Translations under genes and position numbers: made by a program
The notes under the pieces: model-generated
Seen by the model: the letters and a program-made list of their open reading frames with translations, nothing else
What the model was told of the DNA's origin: nothing
The model's database searches: none
Part shown: piece by piece, positions 32,957-43,862 of the stretch
Layout of the letters: every line of letters starts with the position of its first letter
How positions within the stretch are numbered: the first letter of the stretch is position 1
Source: Trichobilharzia regenti
Lineage: Eukaryota > Platyhelminthes > Trematoda > Strigeidida > Schistosomatidae
Direction: 5' to 3'
Assembly (NCBI GenBank): GCA_944472135.2
Contig: OX235263.1
Location: 15,235,517 to 15,299,516 of the forward strand
DNA: 64,000 nucleotides

Positions 32957-33430
32957 TCCGGATTTTCAACTCCAATGTAAAGTTAGTGCTACTATACGGA
33001 TCAGAGACTTGGCCAGCGAGTCATAAAGAGCATCTCAAACAAACTTCAGACCTTCATTAACAACTGTCTTCGCTCAATACTCAAGATCAGATGGCCGGTC
33101 AGAAAAGATCAGCAACACGGATCTCTAGGAGCGAACCAACACAGCAGGAACCGATTGTGAAACAAATAGGCAGGAAGAAATGGAGATGGGTTGGCCATAC
33201 GCTGAGGAAACCATCAAGTGACATCACTAGACAAGCCATGGCTCGAGTGGAACCCGAAAGGGAGGCGGCGAGTTGGTCGTCAGTGGAAGGGTGACTTGGA
33301 GGAGGTCATGCGAGGAGGAGATGAAAGCATGTGGACAGACCTGGAGCGGGGTGAAAAAGTTGTCAGAAAACCGAAGGCAATGGAGGTGCGCAGCTGAAGC
33401 CCTATGTTCCTCTAGGAACTAAAGGATACA
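32957..33430 (+). mobile_element. RTE 3' end inserted in LINE 3' UTR
   Basis: It encodes QKRSATRISRSEPTQQEPIV then KQIGRKKWRWVGHTLRKPSS, the RTE C-terminus, and ends 'gccctatgttcctctaggaac' with (AAT)n. LINE 3' UTR sequence before 32956 and after 33445 is contiguous in the copy at 26978-27810, so this is a clean nested insertion. Confidence 0.85.
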
Positions 33431-33689
33431 ATAATAATATAATAATAATTTATTATGTTGTGTATTTTCCTCTCTACTTCTTGGTATTTTTTAGCATCTT
33501 TTATAATTTTTGTGTTTATTTTCTTTTTTTTTGTCGTTGTTGTCTTTATAGTTATTTTTTGAAATACTCCTTTTAAATATTTGATAAAATTAAGTGCAAT
33601 ATTGTAGATGTGCTGAAAATTCCACACTCTACCACTAGTACTGTTTCTGGAATAATAAAAGCAAAATTATTATTATTACTTGTTATCTG

Positions 33690-33905
33690 TATGTACCAGC
33701 ATTCCCTAGTTGGTGGAGATTGTGTTCCTACCGAGTCTCGAACTCAGTGCCCATAGTTTCAAACGCCCAAGCGTTATCCACTAGGCCACCATTGGGGAAT
33801 GCATGTACACCCAGATAATGAATCCCAAATAGAACGAAATGCGTATCCTGGATTCCATTCCTAGTCACCATCCGCCAGTTGACTTCATCCAAGCATGTTT
33901 CAACT
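33690..33905. repeat. SM-alpha-type SINE, inverted fusion
   Basis: A tRNA-like head lies on the minus strand (33785-33725; 'gcctagtggataacgcttggg', B box 'gagttcgagactc'). A hammerhead segment lies on the plus strand (33800-33880: 'cccaaatagaacgaaatgcg', 'tatcctggattccattcc'). In the copy at 12541 the two are collinear, so this locus is a rearranged pair. The plus-strand core is 'cagataatgaatccc', which has lost C3, U4 and G5. Confidence 0.6.
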
Positions 33906-34029
33906 CGAACCGAAATACAAAGAAGCAACCAACCTCTAAAACCACAAGAAAACCCATTCTACCATATATATGTATATATGAAGAATATCTGTGAAATAGC
34001 TAACGGCTAGAATTCTAAAACTATTTGAA

Positions 34030-34540
34030 ATAGACATAGCACACATGCCAACAAAATAACCACATTCAATATTGTGCAGACCAAAATATTCAGCAAGTAA
34101 AAGAAGACAAATCAATACCACCTAGAGAAATTGCGAAAAACTTGACATCAATCAAAGTGGGTATCCCCTTCAAATCCGAATCCAAAGAACATAAATTAGT
34201 TGTGAAATAACACGATATGTATTCTTTCATATCGGTGAACGTAGATATAAACAGTGGAAACACTAAACATTCCATAGGAATTCCTAGCAGCCTGATTGAT
34301 ACTCAGATGAATTGGCGACCGACTAACAAACGTAGTGCCATGGAAAAAAAACATCAACCAACTAATATAAAGTAAATCATATGAGAAAAACAAATTAGTT
34401 CAAATTCCAGGTCATATCATCAATAAAAATGATCAACAGAGACGTAAATTAATAACTAATCACAGCTATGGTTGTCGCTTGCGATTTTGTAGCAATGTTG
34501 TCCAGGTGGACAATGGAACACAAACAAATCAAAAGACTTA
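34030..34540 (+). pseudogene. Diverged PLE (family P5) GIY-YIG fragment
   Basis: Nucleotide-level similarity to 23830-24200 persists ('atcaaagtgggtatcccctt', 'aacacgatatgta', 'gtggaaacac'). Short frames recall RGNTKxAIxEFLxAW. There are many stops. It lies just downstream of the last exon of the host gene. Confidence 0.55.
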
Positions 34541-34751
34541 CATATAAACTAAACCCTGCAGTAAAATGACAAAAACATGTTGGCCGATGCAAAAGCATCA
34601 CATAAATTTTCATAAGGTCACATATATATATATGCGACTGGCTGATGAGTTCCTAAAAAGTGAGAAATCAAACTGCCATGTAGGCTAACAGTTGAACTCC
34701 TAACCTTCTCTAATTTCAAATATCCCTTTTTCTTCATCATATATTCGAGTA

Positions 34752-34757
34752 TTTATT
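34752..34757 (-). promoter_or_regulatory. Candidate poly(A) signal AATAAA for the host gene
   Basis: AATAAA on the minus strand, about 125 nt downstream of the stop codon at 34881-34883. It is the first canonical hexamer I see there. Position and sequence fit, but use is unproven. Confidence 0.4.
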
Positions 34758-34880
34758 TATTTAAAATATTAGTAATAATTGTAAACTAACAATAAAGTAT
34801 ACAATACAGATTGTGGGTGTTGTGAATAGATTGCAAAATTAAAAAAAACAGAGAAATTATATAAATTAGAATAAAAAAAT

Positions 34881-35376
34881 TTACAAATCTAATGTTTGAA
34901 AAGCCAATACATGACATGATTCACATTGGGCAGTAGCAAATCGTCCAAGCAGATGGGCTACAGCACAACCAACTTTACACGGACCAACAATCACTTGCCA
35001 ATTTCGACCGTATTCTTTTTCCAAAGCTAATGCTATAAACTGTGGTATTGTCTGAAAGTCAATTTGTCGTTTCACTGCTGTTCTAACCAGTTGATTTAAT
35101 TTTTCTTCTAATTTATCATATGAATGTTGAATATACATCGGTTCATCGTCTGGATCCCAATAATCTCGAGATAGTACACTATTGTAATTTGAGATAACAT
35201 TTTCTGATGAATAACTACGTTGTTGCAGTGACAGTCTACCGGGTGATCCTGATCTTGAAGACGACTGGTGATGACGACTGGTCATATCTTCTGTTGACCG
35301 GAATTGAGCTGCTGCTTGTTGAAAGAAATCATTGCCTGAATCATATTTTCCACTAAGTCTTCGATTGTGTCGTTCA
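34881..35376 (-). CDS. Host gene, last exon: dynein-light-chain domain of TAL-type protein
   Basis: The minus-strand exon begins after acceptor 'cattttcag' with one base (T) completing a split codon. It then reads ERHNRRLSGKYDSGNDFF, a Ser/Arg/Gln-rich linker (RHHQSSSRSGSPGRLSLQQR), and a dynein-light-chain-like domain: LEEKLNQLVRTAVKRQIDFQ, ALEKEYGRNWQVIVGP and CHVLAFQTLDL, stop at 34881. The YGRxWQV block is conserved in schistosome TAL (tegument-allergen-like) proteins, which join EF-hands to this domain. The splice phase matches the EF-hand exon at 47238-47332. The Ser-rich linker is long for the family. Function (calcium-responsive tegument or cytoskeletal protein) is inferred from family. 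Confidence 0.8.
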
Positions 35377-35567
35377 CTGAAAATGATAAGAATGAATAGT
35401 TATCTACATACAAGTATTTCGCGCGTGCTTAGAAAATAATTATAGCAAAGTACAAGTCTCTCAGTTAACCAAAAAAAGACAGGCTAACTTCAATCACATG
35501 CATATATATTCCAACCAAGTAACACTTTATAGTCCCTGAATTAGTTAGTGTTTTAAAGAAATGTTTG

Positions 35568-36902
35568 ATTTAGATATGATAGAGAAGATTTGTAGCTCAG
35601 GTGGATGATTTTGATGCGGTTGTGTTCTCTGAGCTAGATGGTTAATTTACGAAGCTTTGATCACCCTACTAGGCGACATCTTAAGCGCATACTTCAATTC
35701 AAATTGAAGTGAGCTTCTGGATTTCTGCACGAGTTTATTAATCATCTCTCCTGGTGGGTGACTTTGAACCGGATTGGTTGTTTTCGTGTGTTTTCACAAC
35801 TTCCAGGCTACTTGTGATATTGTAACTGATTATTTCTTTGACTTGAACTTTGACCCTTTGTGTGTGAAGTTTATTTCTTATCGGTTGATAAATTTTGTCT
35901 ATCTCGATGTGTCTATTGATTGATGATTCACTGGAATGCCGGGCAGGCTTCTAAAGATTCTCTAGCAATGCACTACCTTTTTCATACAAACACTATTCAA
36001 GAGGGCCAGCCAGGACTCATTGCAGCACTCCCACCTTAAGGAAAATTGAAGAAAAGTATCTCATGGACGTCTTCCGAAAGAATGGATATCCATGGAATTT
36101 CATCAAAAGACATATACCCCAAAGCCAACCTACCAAAGCAAAAGCCACCAAGGAAAGCACAAAGAAAATCACCTTACCATATATAAAGGATATCTCAGAA
36201 ATCACTACAAGACGCTTCAAACCTTTAGAAATTGATGTCGTACACAAATCAACAAAGTCACTTCACTCAATTCTATGTCAACCAAAAGATTCAACAGCGA
36301 AAGAAGATAAAACCAACATCATCTATAAAATAAATTGTAACAACTGGGAAAAACACTACTTTGGCCAAAGTGGACTACCCTCGTCTTCATCTTCATATCC
36401 ACGAACATAAACTAGCCGTCAAAAGACATGACATCCACTCCATCACTCATATCACTACATACAGTCAACCACGGACATCAATTAGACTAGGACAACAAAA
36501 CCAACGTTCATATATTAGACAAAGGAAACACCAAGAATGCTAGAGAATTTGTAGAAGGCTGCCTGGTATTCCAGTGAATCATCAATCAATAGACACATCG
36601 AGATAGACAAAATTTATCAACCGATAAGAAGAAAACCTCATACACAAAGGGTCAAAGTTCAAGTCAAAGAAACAATCAGTTCCAATACCACAAGTAGCCT
36701 AGAAGGTGTGAAAACACACAAAACAACCAATTTGGTTCAAAGTCACCCACCAGGTGAGATGATTAATAAACTCGTGCAGAAATCTAAAAGCTCACTTCAA
36801 TTTGAATTGAAGTATGCGCTTAAGATGTCGCCTAGTAGGGTGATGAAAGCTTCGTAAATTAACCATCTAGCTCAGAGAACACAACCACATCAAAATACTT
36901 TC
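35568..36902 (+). mobile_element. PLE (family P5) with inverted arms and about 36-bp target duplication
   Basis: The insertion is bounded by direct repeats 35530-35567 and 36903-36937 ('tagtccctgaattag', 'tgttttaaa.aaatgtttga'; one copy has a 4-bp TTAG duplication). The arms are inverted: about 35600-35960 and 36540-36890. The plus strand encodes the RT-endonuclease linker and GIY-YIG (see 36063-36543). It lies about 190 bp upstream of the last host exon, inside the intron. Confidence 0.85.
36063..36543 (+). pseudogene. PLE linker and GIY-YIG coding part
   Basis: MDVFRKNGYPWNFIKRHIPQ, then KKITLPYIKDISEITTRRFK, LHSILCQPKDS and NIIYKINCNNWEKHYFGQSG (GIY-YIG entry, with N-W replacing the usual C). 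A frameshift at about 36390 leads into HIHEHKLAVKRHDIHS. The RT is absent. Family P5, as at 23262-24405 and 37490-37800. Confidence 0.75.
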
Positions 36903-36949
36903 TAGTCCCTGAATTAGTGTTTTAAATAAATGTTTGAAAAAAGTACTTC

Positions 36950-37279
36950 TGTTGTGGTTAGGGCTGGCTGGCTGCCAGCCAAAATTAGTAGACAGTAATT
37001 TACGTCAATGTTTACGTCCTCAATATTAGGTCATGAGAAAAATAGGAACAATGACAGACTAAACAACCAATCACAACAGACTTTGCGTAGGCGGATACAA
37101 TTTGCAGATAGATAATCTGAACTTCATGAAACAGCCACAAAGAGATGAAGGATTAACTTTCAGAAGACTGTGTTTGTTTGCTTACAATAATTTATAAAAA
37201 TGTACATGAAAATATATAAATATGTGTGATTTCCTTAATTAAGGATCTGTTTGGCTGGCCTTTGTCTTCTGTTGTTACA
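36950..37279 (+). mobile_element. Solo LTR, family L1
   Basis: It starts TGTTGTGGTTAGGGCTGGCT and ends CTTCTGTTGTTACA. It contains 'caaccaatcacaacagact', TATA-like sequence near 37190 and a degraded polyadenylation signal. Flanks (tact / aact) are at best an imperfect duplication. It abuts the right side of the PLE. Confidence 0.75.
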
Positions 37280-37489
37280 AACTAACATACAAAAACTCTA
37301 ACATTTGTATAGTTTTCATATATCAGGAATCAAACTAGATAGCCGAATAATTCTCACATGGATTAAGCCTACAAAAAATGGTGTTGTCTACCTTTGTAAG
37401 CCTCTTGATATCAAGTCAACTGAATTCATATCACAGATGTAAATGTAAAAATAACCAATTACCGCTGGGGCCAGTTTAATTCAGTCTCA

Positions 37490-37800
37490 TGAAGGGATGT
37501 TCGTTGTTGTTGTTTTTGTGTGTTTTCACACCTTCTAGGCTACTTGTGGTATTGGAACTGATTGTTTCTTTGACTTGAACTTTGACCCTTTGTGTATGAG
37601 GTTTTCTTCTTATCGGTTGATAAATTTTGTCTATCTCGATGTGTCTATTGATTGATGATTCACTGGAATACCAGGCAGCCTTCTACAAATTCTCTAGCAT
37701 TCTTGGTGTTTCCTTTGTCTAATATATGAACGTTGGTTTTGTTGTCCTAGTCTAATTGATGTCCGTGGTTGACTGTATGTAGTGATATGATATCTGCAAC
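37490..37800 (-). pseudogene. PLE (family P5) 3' fragment
   Basis: The minus strand matches 36440-36730 of the PLE above (complement of 'aatctatcaaccgataagaag' and 'agacacatcgagatag'), covering the GIY-YIG end and 3' UTR. No open frame remains. Confidence 0.7.
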
Positions 37801-38019
37801 TCTATGTGTTCAGTAGTGTTTATGTACAGCGATCTCTGTCATCAAAATAAATGTCTTAACTATACGATATCGATCACCGGTCAATCTATTCATGTATTAA
37901 ATAAGAAATAAATACCATAATGACATTACCGGTTTGTTCATTTCAAAAGTAGCTAGACTAAAAGTTTAAGGGAAAAGCTGTCAGAAAACCATCGGTTGTC
38001 GGACAGACACGTTTCATGG

Positions 38020-38620
38020 GTTTGAGATCACGAGTTGACATCTCAGTTAGATAACTACTGGAAAACCAGGTAGGATTGGACAGCTGTTTCATAGTAGCAG
38101 TGTGAGCCTCTTTTGTAATTTACACCAACTGGGCGTTGAACTCAGGACCTTCCTTCCACTTTCAAGGTGAGCTCGTAGATCATTCAACCGCTCCACCATG
38201 TAACCAACCAAATCCCTGCAAGCCAACAACTGAAAATTAATCTGATGCTCACCAGAGACTGGCTCTATACAAGAAATTACCTAGAGTTCTGTTAAGAAAT
38301 TGTGACCAGCGGAGGAGTCAGGACAGTTACCCTGCGTTGACAACAGATGACGGCTGCGTCATATATTACTAATTGGCATAAGTTGAAAGGAATAGGCAAT
38401 TAGATTAGGTTCCATTCGTTACATAAGCTCACATTATAGCCCAAGAGTCCTGGGTTCGAATCCCGGTTAGTGTGTGTAGTGCTTGAAGAGTCCTTAACTA
38501 AAAACGAAACAAATATCCGATTTTCCTATGCTTCTGTAACTGACAACATCGTGTGATGAAACATGTAAGCAATCAAGTCCCTGTAAACCAATAATTGAAG
38601 ATTTATCTTTTATTTTAATT
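38020..38620. repeat. Two degenerate tRNA-derived SINE copies (minus then plus)
   Basis: 38020-38290 on the minus strand has the tRNA-like head (complement of 'gttgaactcaggacct') but a lost ribozyme. 38380-38620 on the plus strand has B box 'gggttcgaatcccgg' (38453) and a ribozyme remnant 'cttgaagagtccttaactaa' + 'aaacgaaac'. They face each other around a shared spacer, like the tighter pairs at 9405 and 50430. Confidence 0.6.
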
Positions 38621-39650
38621 CCTCACAAAACTTAGCCATCAAAGTAACGGTGGTTAAGAGCATTCTGCTCCGCATAAAGAATGTAAAAATAAAATCTATC
38701 ACAACAAATCAATATGTTAAGACGTATATGAAAGGTCATTTAAGCAATTCATTTGAGAGCCAGCTACTTGGCGTTAGGTTAATACCGTAAATTCTCTCCT
38801 GGACGATCTATTTATAATATTTATACTTATTTCGATGTTTCAACTAACTTTTTAATCAATTATACGAATTTCCGCTACCTCCCCCTACCAGACGGTATAT
38901 CATCAATTTGACATTTGCATATCTATCACATGTTGCATTTTGACCTTTATTATTTGCCTTTGTACTTGCTTAATCTTTAATTGTAATTACTTCTCTTTGT
39001 GGTTGTCTGTATAATGTCTTGTGTAACGATAGGAGTTAGTTTGAGTGAATCAAGGTCATTCCTACCATTGGAGTGTCTGTGCGAAGCCTTGGTGTGGGAT
39101 TCTTGTGGACAGAGCCTATGATCCCACCTGGTTGGGAGTATTCTTTTCGATTTACAGTTGAAAGTCGGTTAACTAATTTTATCTCACAGTACTTGTTTTG
39201 TATTTGGAAGTATACATTGCCCGTATTGATGCCTCTCGGTACTGTTGAGGTAAATTTGAGTTTTGATGTCATTATTATTGTTGTTGTTTAGTAGATCCGC
39301 TAAAAATACTGGAGGATAATCATCTTTTCCCTGTCTTTGGGACTTCATTTCATGATAATGCGTGTCACAAGGAAGTTTTGTCGGCTGTACAGTATAGAAT
39401 GTAGAGATTGATTTTCTTTGTATTCAAACCATAACCGAATAAATTTGGTCGTTAAACTATATACTACTGACTGATTGATATGAGTAGTAGGCTAAAATTT
39501 CCATCAACTAAGTAGCGCTTGCTAGCCAGTCAGATTTAAGCGATCCATGTACGAGACGACCATTTATAGCTCGTTTGCAGGCGAGCATATCACCGGTGTA
39601 TCTGGTCTCATTCAACTGTGTGGGCTGAATCAGTTCAAATCACCACCACG
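38621..39650. other. No gene recognised
   Basis: Overlapping frames at 39036-39291 on both strands (for example PMIPPGWEYSFRFTVESRL on plus) show no domain I know. I cannot support a gene. The stretch lies inside the host intron. Confidence 0.35.
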
Positions 39651-39654
39651 CGAT

Positions 39655-39815
39655 GTATATATATATATATATATCGCAGATGATTTACGTTTAATGTCAC
39701 ACAAACTCGAAGACTTACAGGCGAAAACCAACAAACTGGGTGCTGATAAAGCAGCTAGAGAAGACAGGACTTAAGGTGAACATAGAGAGGACGGAGGTGA
39801 TGAAGGTGATGACGG
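39655..39815 (+). mobile_element. RTE RT fragment, second subfamily
   Basis: After a (TA)n tract it reads DDLRLMSHKLEDLQAKTNKL (the segment following FADD in RTE RT), then 'ggtgaacatagagaggacgg' (K-x-VNIERTEVMK region), and stops at 39810 where a LINE begins. Confidence 0.7.
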
Positions 39816-39899
39816 CGGTACGTTCGAAATTGGTGACATTTTTGCACGTGTCTGCTCTGAAATTTATTTACTGCTTATTGTCTCATAATTCTTGAAATT

Positions 39900-40106
39900 A
39901 TGGTCCAAATCTCTAAAAAACGTGTTCGTAGAAACACAGTTGTTTTAGATAATGGCTCAAATTCGGTTATAACTGCATTACCGCCTGGTAATACAGTATC
40001 AACTACTAGCCCTCAAAATGGTTTGAGTGCAGATCTCACTCCTGTGATACAGGTGAAAGATGTTCTGTTAGAGAACTCTGAGTTCTGTAAACTAAACCTC
40101 CTTTAG
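39900..40106 (+). pseudogene. LINE ORF1, N-terminal part
   Basis: MVQISKKRVRRNTVVLDNGS, then VIQVKDVLLENSEF. A TAG at 40104-40106 ends it. The same reading frame resumes after the LTR insertion at 42784. A basic N-terminus followed by a coiled-coil-like part is common for LINE ORF1 proteins, which bind RNA. Confidence 0.6.
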
Positions 40107-40111
40107 AAAGA

Positions 40112-42783
40112 TGATATGTATCCACATATATATATTTATGTGTGTGTGCATGTTGGTCTCTCTTTCTGTTTGCTCGGTTAGTCTGTGACCACTTCACTTG
40201 TATGAACTTGTCTCCTTTAATAATGTATATTCCATTTATATTATATATAATATGAGTGTTGTTGACAGTCCGTTGCTTGGTGACATATATCCATATATGT
40301 TTGTTGGCATGTCTGCTATATTCGCTATGTATAATTGGATCGACACTCCATTATAATTAGCCATTCATGTTAAGACTGTCTAATGATTTTTCCCACGCTT
40401 GTCTGAATTATTTATATATATTCGCATTCACAATTTGTGTGAACTACTTTACTTTACAACTACTTTACTTACTTACCACTTTGGTGTGAGACCATTTATT
40501 TTCGTCTCCTTGTGTTTGGACAATAGAAGTATCATCGCAAACCTAGTGGTCTTCTGATTTCCGCCTTCTCGCGTCAGGACTATTAGTTTCTCGACCAGTC
40601 CATAACAATAATTAGCGACGAGTACATAACAATTTGGCGACGGGGAAACTAGTACATAACAATTTGGCGACGAGGAAAACTAGGAAAAACTACTATTAAC
40701 CACACAGCAGCAACAACATAACAATTTACTATGGATCCTATTAAATTGGAATTATTGTTTGAACAACAATGAAATTAATGGAAATGTTCGTCAACCAACA
40801 GACTGGTCCAGCTCCACCTTCAAGCAATCCCAATCATACCATGCTACCATCTGTCGACGGAATTGTGAACAGTATTTCACAGTTCAATTATGACCCAGAG
40901 GCTAATGTCACTTTTGACACATGGTATCAACGTTATGAGGATTTATTCACTGTTGATCTCGCCTCACAAGACGATGCCTGGAAGGTGCGAGTTTTGCTAC
41001 GTAAATTGGGTCCGGCAGAATATGAACGGTACTGCAACCTAATTTTACCACAGAAACCACGTGACAATTGTTTCGATGATACAATAAAGTTGCTGCGTGA
41101 ACATTTCGGAGACCACTCCTCATTATTCAGTATACGTTATCGTTGCCTCAAGCTGGCAATGAATGAAAATGATGATTTTCTTACTCACGTTGGCACAGTC
41201 AACCGAGAATGTGAGAGATTTCGACTCAGGTCCTTAACAGATGATCAATTCAAAGCCTTGATTCTCATATGCAGTCTCCAATCTCCTCGTTTCACAGATA
41301 TCCGAACTCGACTGCTCAATCAGCTAGAACAAAATCCCAAGTTAACATTACATGACATAGCTGATGAATATCAACGGCTGATTAATCTGCAGAAAGACAC
41401 ACACCTGGTCGAATCAACACCTTCGAGAAGCTCTGATATTCGTGCATTACGAAAGAGCAAAAATCTCTCATCATCTACTCCTGACCCACCTTCTTCTAAT
41501 GTTCCGCGGAAATCTACAGATACTCGTCCAACTTCACAAAATACGACAAAGAAGACCCCTCCATCACCATGCTGGCATTGTGGCGCGTGGCACTTTGTAA
41601 AGTCTTGTCCATACAAAAATCATCGTTGCAGCAAGTGCAAGATCATCGGTCACAAAAATGGTTTTTGTCAGCCACGCAAGCCCAGATATCAAAATCCAGC
41701 AAAAGCTCAACAAAATGTTGGTCCTAAATCCCCCAAAAAGTCATTGAGTCTACGCGCAACCCGTCAAGTCACAACACCAGCTATGCGGAAATATATTGAC
41801 CTTCAGATGAATGGTCATGATACTCGTCTGCAGCTAGATACTGCCTCTGATATTACTGTTATATCAGAGAAACTTTGGAATTATATTGGCAGACCACCTA
41901 TCACCAATACTTCCCAGTCTCTTCTCAGCGCCTGTGGTGGGCGGCTCAAACTAATTGGTGAACTCAAATGTTCTGTTTCCTTCCGCAATACCAAATTCAC
42001 AGGAATTTGTTACGTCACGAAGAATGATTTAAATGTTTTGGGACTTGATTGGTTCGATCGTTTGCATCTGGCTGATGTCCCACTAAATTCTCTACGCAAT
42101 ACAGTGAAGAAGCATAAAATGCTAGACAATTCCGGACGGAGCCGAAGCCGCAAACCCAACAATCAGACGAAACGACAGGCGTCAACAACAAGCCCAAAGG
42201 TCCCAGATAAACCCCCAGGTAAACATCCTACTAATCATTCATCTTCTCAAAAGGGGAGGTGATATGTATCCACATATATATATTTATGTGTGTGTGTGCA
42301 TGTTGGTCTCTCTTTCTGTTTGCTCGGTTAGTCTGTGACCACTTCACTTGTATGAACTTGTCTCCTTTAATAATGTATATTCCATTTATATTATATATAA
42401 TATGAGTGTTTGTTGACAGTCCGTTGCTTGGTGACATATATCCATATATGTTTGTTGGCATGTCTGCTATATTCGCTATGTATAATTGGATCGACACTCC
42501 ATTATAATTAGCCATTCATGTTAAGACTGTCTAATGATTTTTCCCACGCTTGTCTGAATTATTTATATATATTCGCATTCACAATTTGTGTGAACTACTT
42601 TACTTTACAACTACTTTACTTACTTACCACTTTGGTGTGAGACCATTTATTTTCGTCTCCTTGTGTTTGGACAATAGAAGTATCATCGCAAACCTAGTGG
42701 TCTTCTGATTTCCGCCTTCTCGCGTCAGGACTATTAACTTCTCGACCAGTACATAGCAATAACTTAGCGACGAGTACATAACA
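40112..42783 (+). mobile_element. Complete non-autonomous Mag-like gypsy element (LTR-gag-PR-LTR)
   Basis: 5' LTR 40112-40631 and 3' LTR 42260-42783 are nearly identical, each TGATATG...CATAACA. The 5-bp target duplication AAAGA (40107-40111 and 42784-42788) is perfect. A primer site (TGGCGACGGGG from 40635) follows the 5' LTR, and a polypurine tract AAAAGGGGAGG (42249-42259) precedes the 3' LTR. Only gag and protease lie inside. RT, RNase H and integrase are absent, so it needs proteins in trans. The near-identity of the LTRs suggests recent insertion. Confidence 0.9.
40731..42262 (+). pseudogene. Mag-like Gag-protease, one-base deletion near the start
   Basis: The expected ATG is 40731 (MDPIKLELLFEQQ), but one A is missing at about 40770 compared with 52273-52940. 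The frame therefore hits TGA and only an internal ATG (40769) opens the remaining 497 codons. Domains: capsid (NVTFDTWYQRYEDLFTVDLA, LREHFGDHSSLFSIRY, CERFRLRSLTDDQFKALI), two zinc knuckles (CWHCGAWHFVKSC and CSKCKIIGHKNGFC), aspartic protease (LQLDTASDITVISEKLW, and NVLGLDW). The protease has DTA where DTG or DSG is usual. The frame ends at TGA 42260-42262, using the first bases of the 3' LTR. Confidence 0.85.
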
Positions 42784-42789
42784 AAAGAT

Positions 42790-43860
42790 ATGCAGAGGCA
42801 AGTAAGTGAAATTCAGAAAAAATTAGATCAGTTTGATAGTATGTCACTGCCAATCTCAAATACCACGGAAAGCCGTTCTGATATTGGCCAGGTCAACTCT
42901 TTACTGGATGTAACTCAAAACAAGCTTTCGGATTTAGACCCAATAGCCTGTCTGTTAAGACAACATCCTAAAATATCTCCAGACAACCTAAATAAAGCTG
43001 AAAATCTGATTGACTGCTTGGCTACGGAGGTGATGAAGCGTATAACCTCTTCTCACCAAGCTATAGTTTACGTCCCAGATTCTCTGCCCCTGAAAACTGT
43101 CAGACACAAAATCCTGATTTGTTGTGGCATGGCTAGTGTTCCATGTGAATGCAAAAGACTTCGTAAAAAGTCTAACCAGGCTAATTGCCCCATCATTTTT
43201 AAATTCAGTAATTCCCTTGATGCTAGCAAGTTTACTAAATGTCAGGATCACTTAAAACTGAATAGCAGTTATAAGTCTATAACCGTAGCTCAGGATAAAA
43301 CACCATGTCAGCGCAGAATAATGCGTAGTAATAACCCGGTCACCTCCTCTAGCTTTGATTTACCAAAAAAGGATCGTGCACAGCAACAGACACCTAGTGC
43401 TGAAACTAGCATTCAGCAAACTACACAACAACCACGCTTGCCAATGGAACTAGGAACTGATTTAGATACCAGTACCCCCATAAATAAAGCCTCATCGAAA
43501 GATGTTAAAATGACTAGAACTTCTGCAAGTTGTTCTAAGAAATTCCACCCCCCCAAACGTAGTAACCTCACCACGATGAACAAATTTCGCAGGGTTGAGA
43601 CTAATGATGGGGAAGAATACTTTGTATTCAACAAGCCTGCTGAGAGTAAGAATGTTAACAAACCATCACTTGTTACGAAAAACTCCTCTCGAAACATAAG
43701 GAAATCTGGAGGTTTTCCGCATGCTCCACCTTATAGAAAGTCAGGCTCCAAGACTCCTAAAGTCTGGCAGCCAAAGCACCTTCCTTCACAATTCCCTTTA
43801 AGTTATAAGAACAACCCGAAGGTGTGTACCGGTATGACGAATAGCAGTTCTTCTCAATAT
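42790..43860 (+). pseudogene. LINE ORF1, main part
   Basis: It opens with a heptad-like stretch (MQRQVSEIQKKLDQF) and continues to a fold with PLKTVRHKILICCGMASVP then CPIIFKFSNSLDASKFTKCQ (an RRM-like or esterase-less CR1 ORF1 region by position), then a basic Ser/Pro-rich tail (SKKFHPPKRSNLTT, NSSRNIRKSGGFPH). I recognise it only from its place before a CR1-like RT. It runs out of frame directly into the RT at 43863. Confidence 0.55.
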
Positions 43861-43862
43861 CT

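Larger units (their letters stand above)
30900..33680 (+). mobile_element. Jockey/CR1-type LINE, 5'-truncated, with nested RTE
   Basis: Frames run from SDVIKCLKSLKPSQSLGPDG (RT start, about 30990) through IIPVPKSGSGNSVKFRPIAN, a palm where the catalytic F/YADD is replaced by YAAN (near 31670), and the thumb (31782-32138). The 3' UTR follows to 33680. Stops and frameshifts at 31102, 31415 and elsewhere make it inactive. The 3' UTR is interrupted at 32957-33430 by an RTE end. Related copies: 61140-62265 (plus) and 26978-27810 (minus). Confidence 0.8.

Noticed and set aside
36017..36247. A 76-residue minus-strand frame with a hydrophobic centre
   Set aside because: Antisense shadow of the PLE linker at 36063-36410.
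39036..39291. Overlapping plus and minus frames inside the host intron as a possible exon
   Set aside because: Neither strand shows a known domain or splice-site pair in phase with the host exons.
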